DNA of 64,000 nt from Naasia lichenicola (GTDB lineage: Bacteria > Actinomycetota > Actinomycetes > Actinomycetales > Microbacteriaceae): NCBI RefSeq assembly GCF_004801885.1, contig NZ_SSSM01000003.1:372001-436000 (forward strand), read 5' to 3'. The translations under genes and the position numbers were made by a program. The notes beneath the pieces were generated by a model that saw only the letters and a program-made list of their open reading frames with translations, searched no databases and was not told the DNA's origin. Positions 63,431 through 64,000 of this stretch are shown here, in pieces. The first letter of the stretch is position 1, and each line of letters begins with the position of its first letter.

Positions 63431-63526
63431 ATGATGCCCACGCACCGCACGCTCGCTGACAAGTCGAGGCTGATCAGGGGCATCCCGTCGGTCTTCGTGC
63501 ACGGCATCGCCGGGATCACCCTCTGA
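63431..63526 (+). CDS. Possible 31-residue leader ORF coupled to the mannosidase gene
   Basis: Frame from ATG 63431 with a strong GGAGGAGG ribosome site, starting [17 protein letters not shown]. Its TGA shares one base with the ATG of the next gene. The downstream gene has no ribosome site of its own, so this short frame probably brings ribosomes to it. No family recognised. Confidence 0.4.
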   Translation: MMPTHRTLADKSRLIRGIPSVFVHGIAGITL

Positions 63527-64000
63527 TGGGCCTCGCGACCTTCCTCTTCGGCTTCCGCGTGAAGCAGCCCCGCGACTACCTGCGCCTGCGCCGCATCCGA
63601 CGCGGCATCCACACCACGGTCGGTCGTCTCCACGCGGAGATCTCGCGCTCCCCCGAGCCCGTCCCGTTCGCCGACATCGACCCCAGCAGCTTCCGTCCCA
63701 TCCGCCCCGGCACGGCGTGGGGTGCGGTGTTCGAGTGCGCCTGGCTCCGCGTCACCGGCGAGGTGCCCCCCGGCGTGCAGGACCCCGTCGTCCTGCTCGG
63801 CATCGGCGGCGAGGGGCTCGTCTACTCCCCCGGCGGCGAGGTGCTCGACTCGGTGAGCACGGTGTTCCAGCAGGGCGATCTGCCGCACTCGGCCGGTCGA
63901 TTCCGTCCGGTCAGCGGCGTCGACACGAGCACCGGGCGGGTCGAGTTCTATGCCGACGTCACCTACAACGGCTTCATCCTCTACCTCATCGGCCGGGCGG
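63526..64000 (+). CDS. Alpha-mannosidase (GH38), N-terminal part (cut by window edge)
   Basis: 158 residues before the right edge. [20 protein letters not shown] (about 60-79) and [20 protein letters not shown] (about 86-105) match the N-terminal beta domain that precedes the catalytic domain in GH38 mannosidases. The catalytic part is outside the window, so the assignment rests on this domain. ATG 63526 is coupled to the short upstream frame. Confidence 0.68.
   Translation, partial: MGLATFLFGFRVKQPRDYLRLRRIRRGIHTTVGRLHAEISRSPEPVPFADIDPSSFRPIRPGTAWGAVFECAWLRVTGEVPPGVQDPVVLLGIGGEGLVYSPGGEVLDSVSTVFQQGDLPHSAGRFRPVSGVDTSTGRVEFYADVTYNGFILYLIGRA

Overview
The window is a stretch of high-GC actinobacterial chromosome. 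The gene order matches conserved actinobacterial neighbourhoods (coaD/recG/rsmD/thiL/DUF3515/ddl/gpsA/plsC/murA/leuDC, then gltX, leuB-ilvE, serA and ilvC-ilvN-ilvB-ilvD). Codon choice is strongly GC-ending, and many genes carry a TANNNT box six or seven bases before the start codon, as expected for leaderless actinobacterial mRNAs. Family Microbacteriaceae is the best guess, based on overall gene style and on a CTCGATACG/CTCGACCA repeat type; this is inference. I see no prophage, insertion sequence or CRISPR array. It is mostly housekeeping chromosome with single-gene accessory insertions.

Layout. 1-13.2 kb: coenzyme A (coaD), DNA repair (recG), ribosome methylation (rsmD), thiamine diphosphate (thiL), cell wall and phospholipid genes (murA, plsC, gpsA, ddl) and leucine genes leuC-leuD, with a DUF559 nuclease-like gene inserted between two copies of a palindromic repeat. 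leuC has a leader peptide with three Leu codons and an overlapping hairpin. 13.2-22.2 kb: a TerC protein under a probable yybP-ykoY manganese riboswitch, two hydrolases, tRNA-Glu, a diacylglycerol kinase-like gene and a CopB-type metal ATPase with an unusual ~700-residue disordered N-terminus. 22.3-27.4 kb: a molybdate transport operon with its regulator, divergent from a sulfite-oxidase-like molybdoenzyme and its flavin reductase partner.

27.5-35.6 kb: assorted enzymes, a J-domain/NERD-like fusion, a frameshifted Nudix gene, and gltX followed by tRNA-Gln. 35.6-45.1 kb: amine oxidase, glycerophosphodiesterase, leuB-ilvE-FAH hydrolase, a flavin monooxygenase controlled by a GntR-TetR fusion regulator, and serA. 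45.4-57.9 kb: an APC permease whose C-terminal tail is encoded by an intergenic repeat, DoxX-type proteins, an EF-G-binding (FBP) zinc protein with a structured uORF leader, and the phosphoketolase/phosphotransacetylase/acetate kinase set. 57.9-63.3 kb: ilvC, ilvN, ilvB and ilvD. The window closes inside a GH38 alpha-mannosidase.

The most unusual theme is between the genes. Many intergenic gaps carry long, near-perfect inverted repeats of about ten sequence types. Some recur in the window (families A, B, C, F, J). Two families bracket single accessory genes (DUF559 at 5.5-6.4 kb; a membrane protein at 52.1-53.3 kb), and two copies have supplied stop codons or tails to neighbouring genes.
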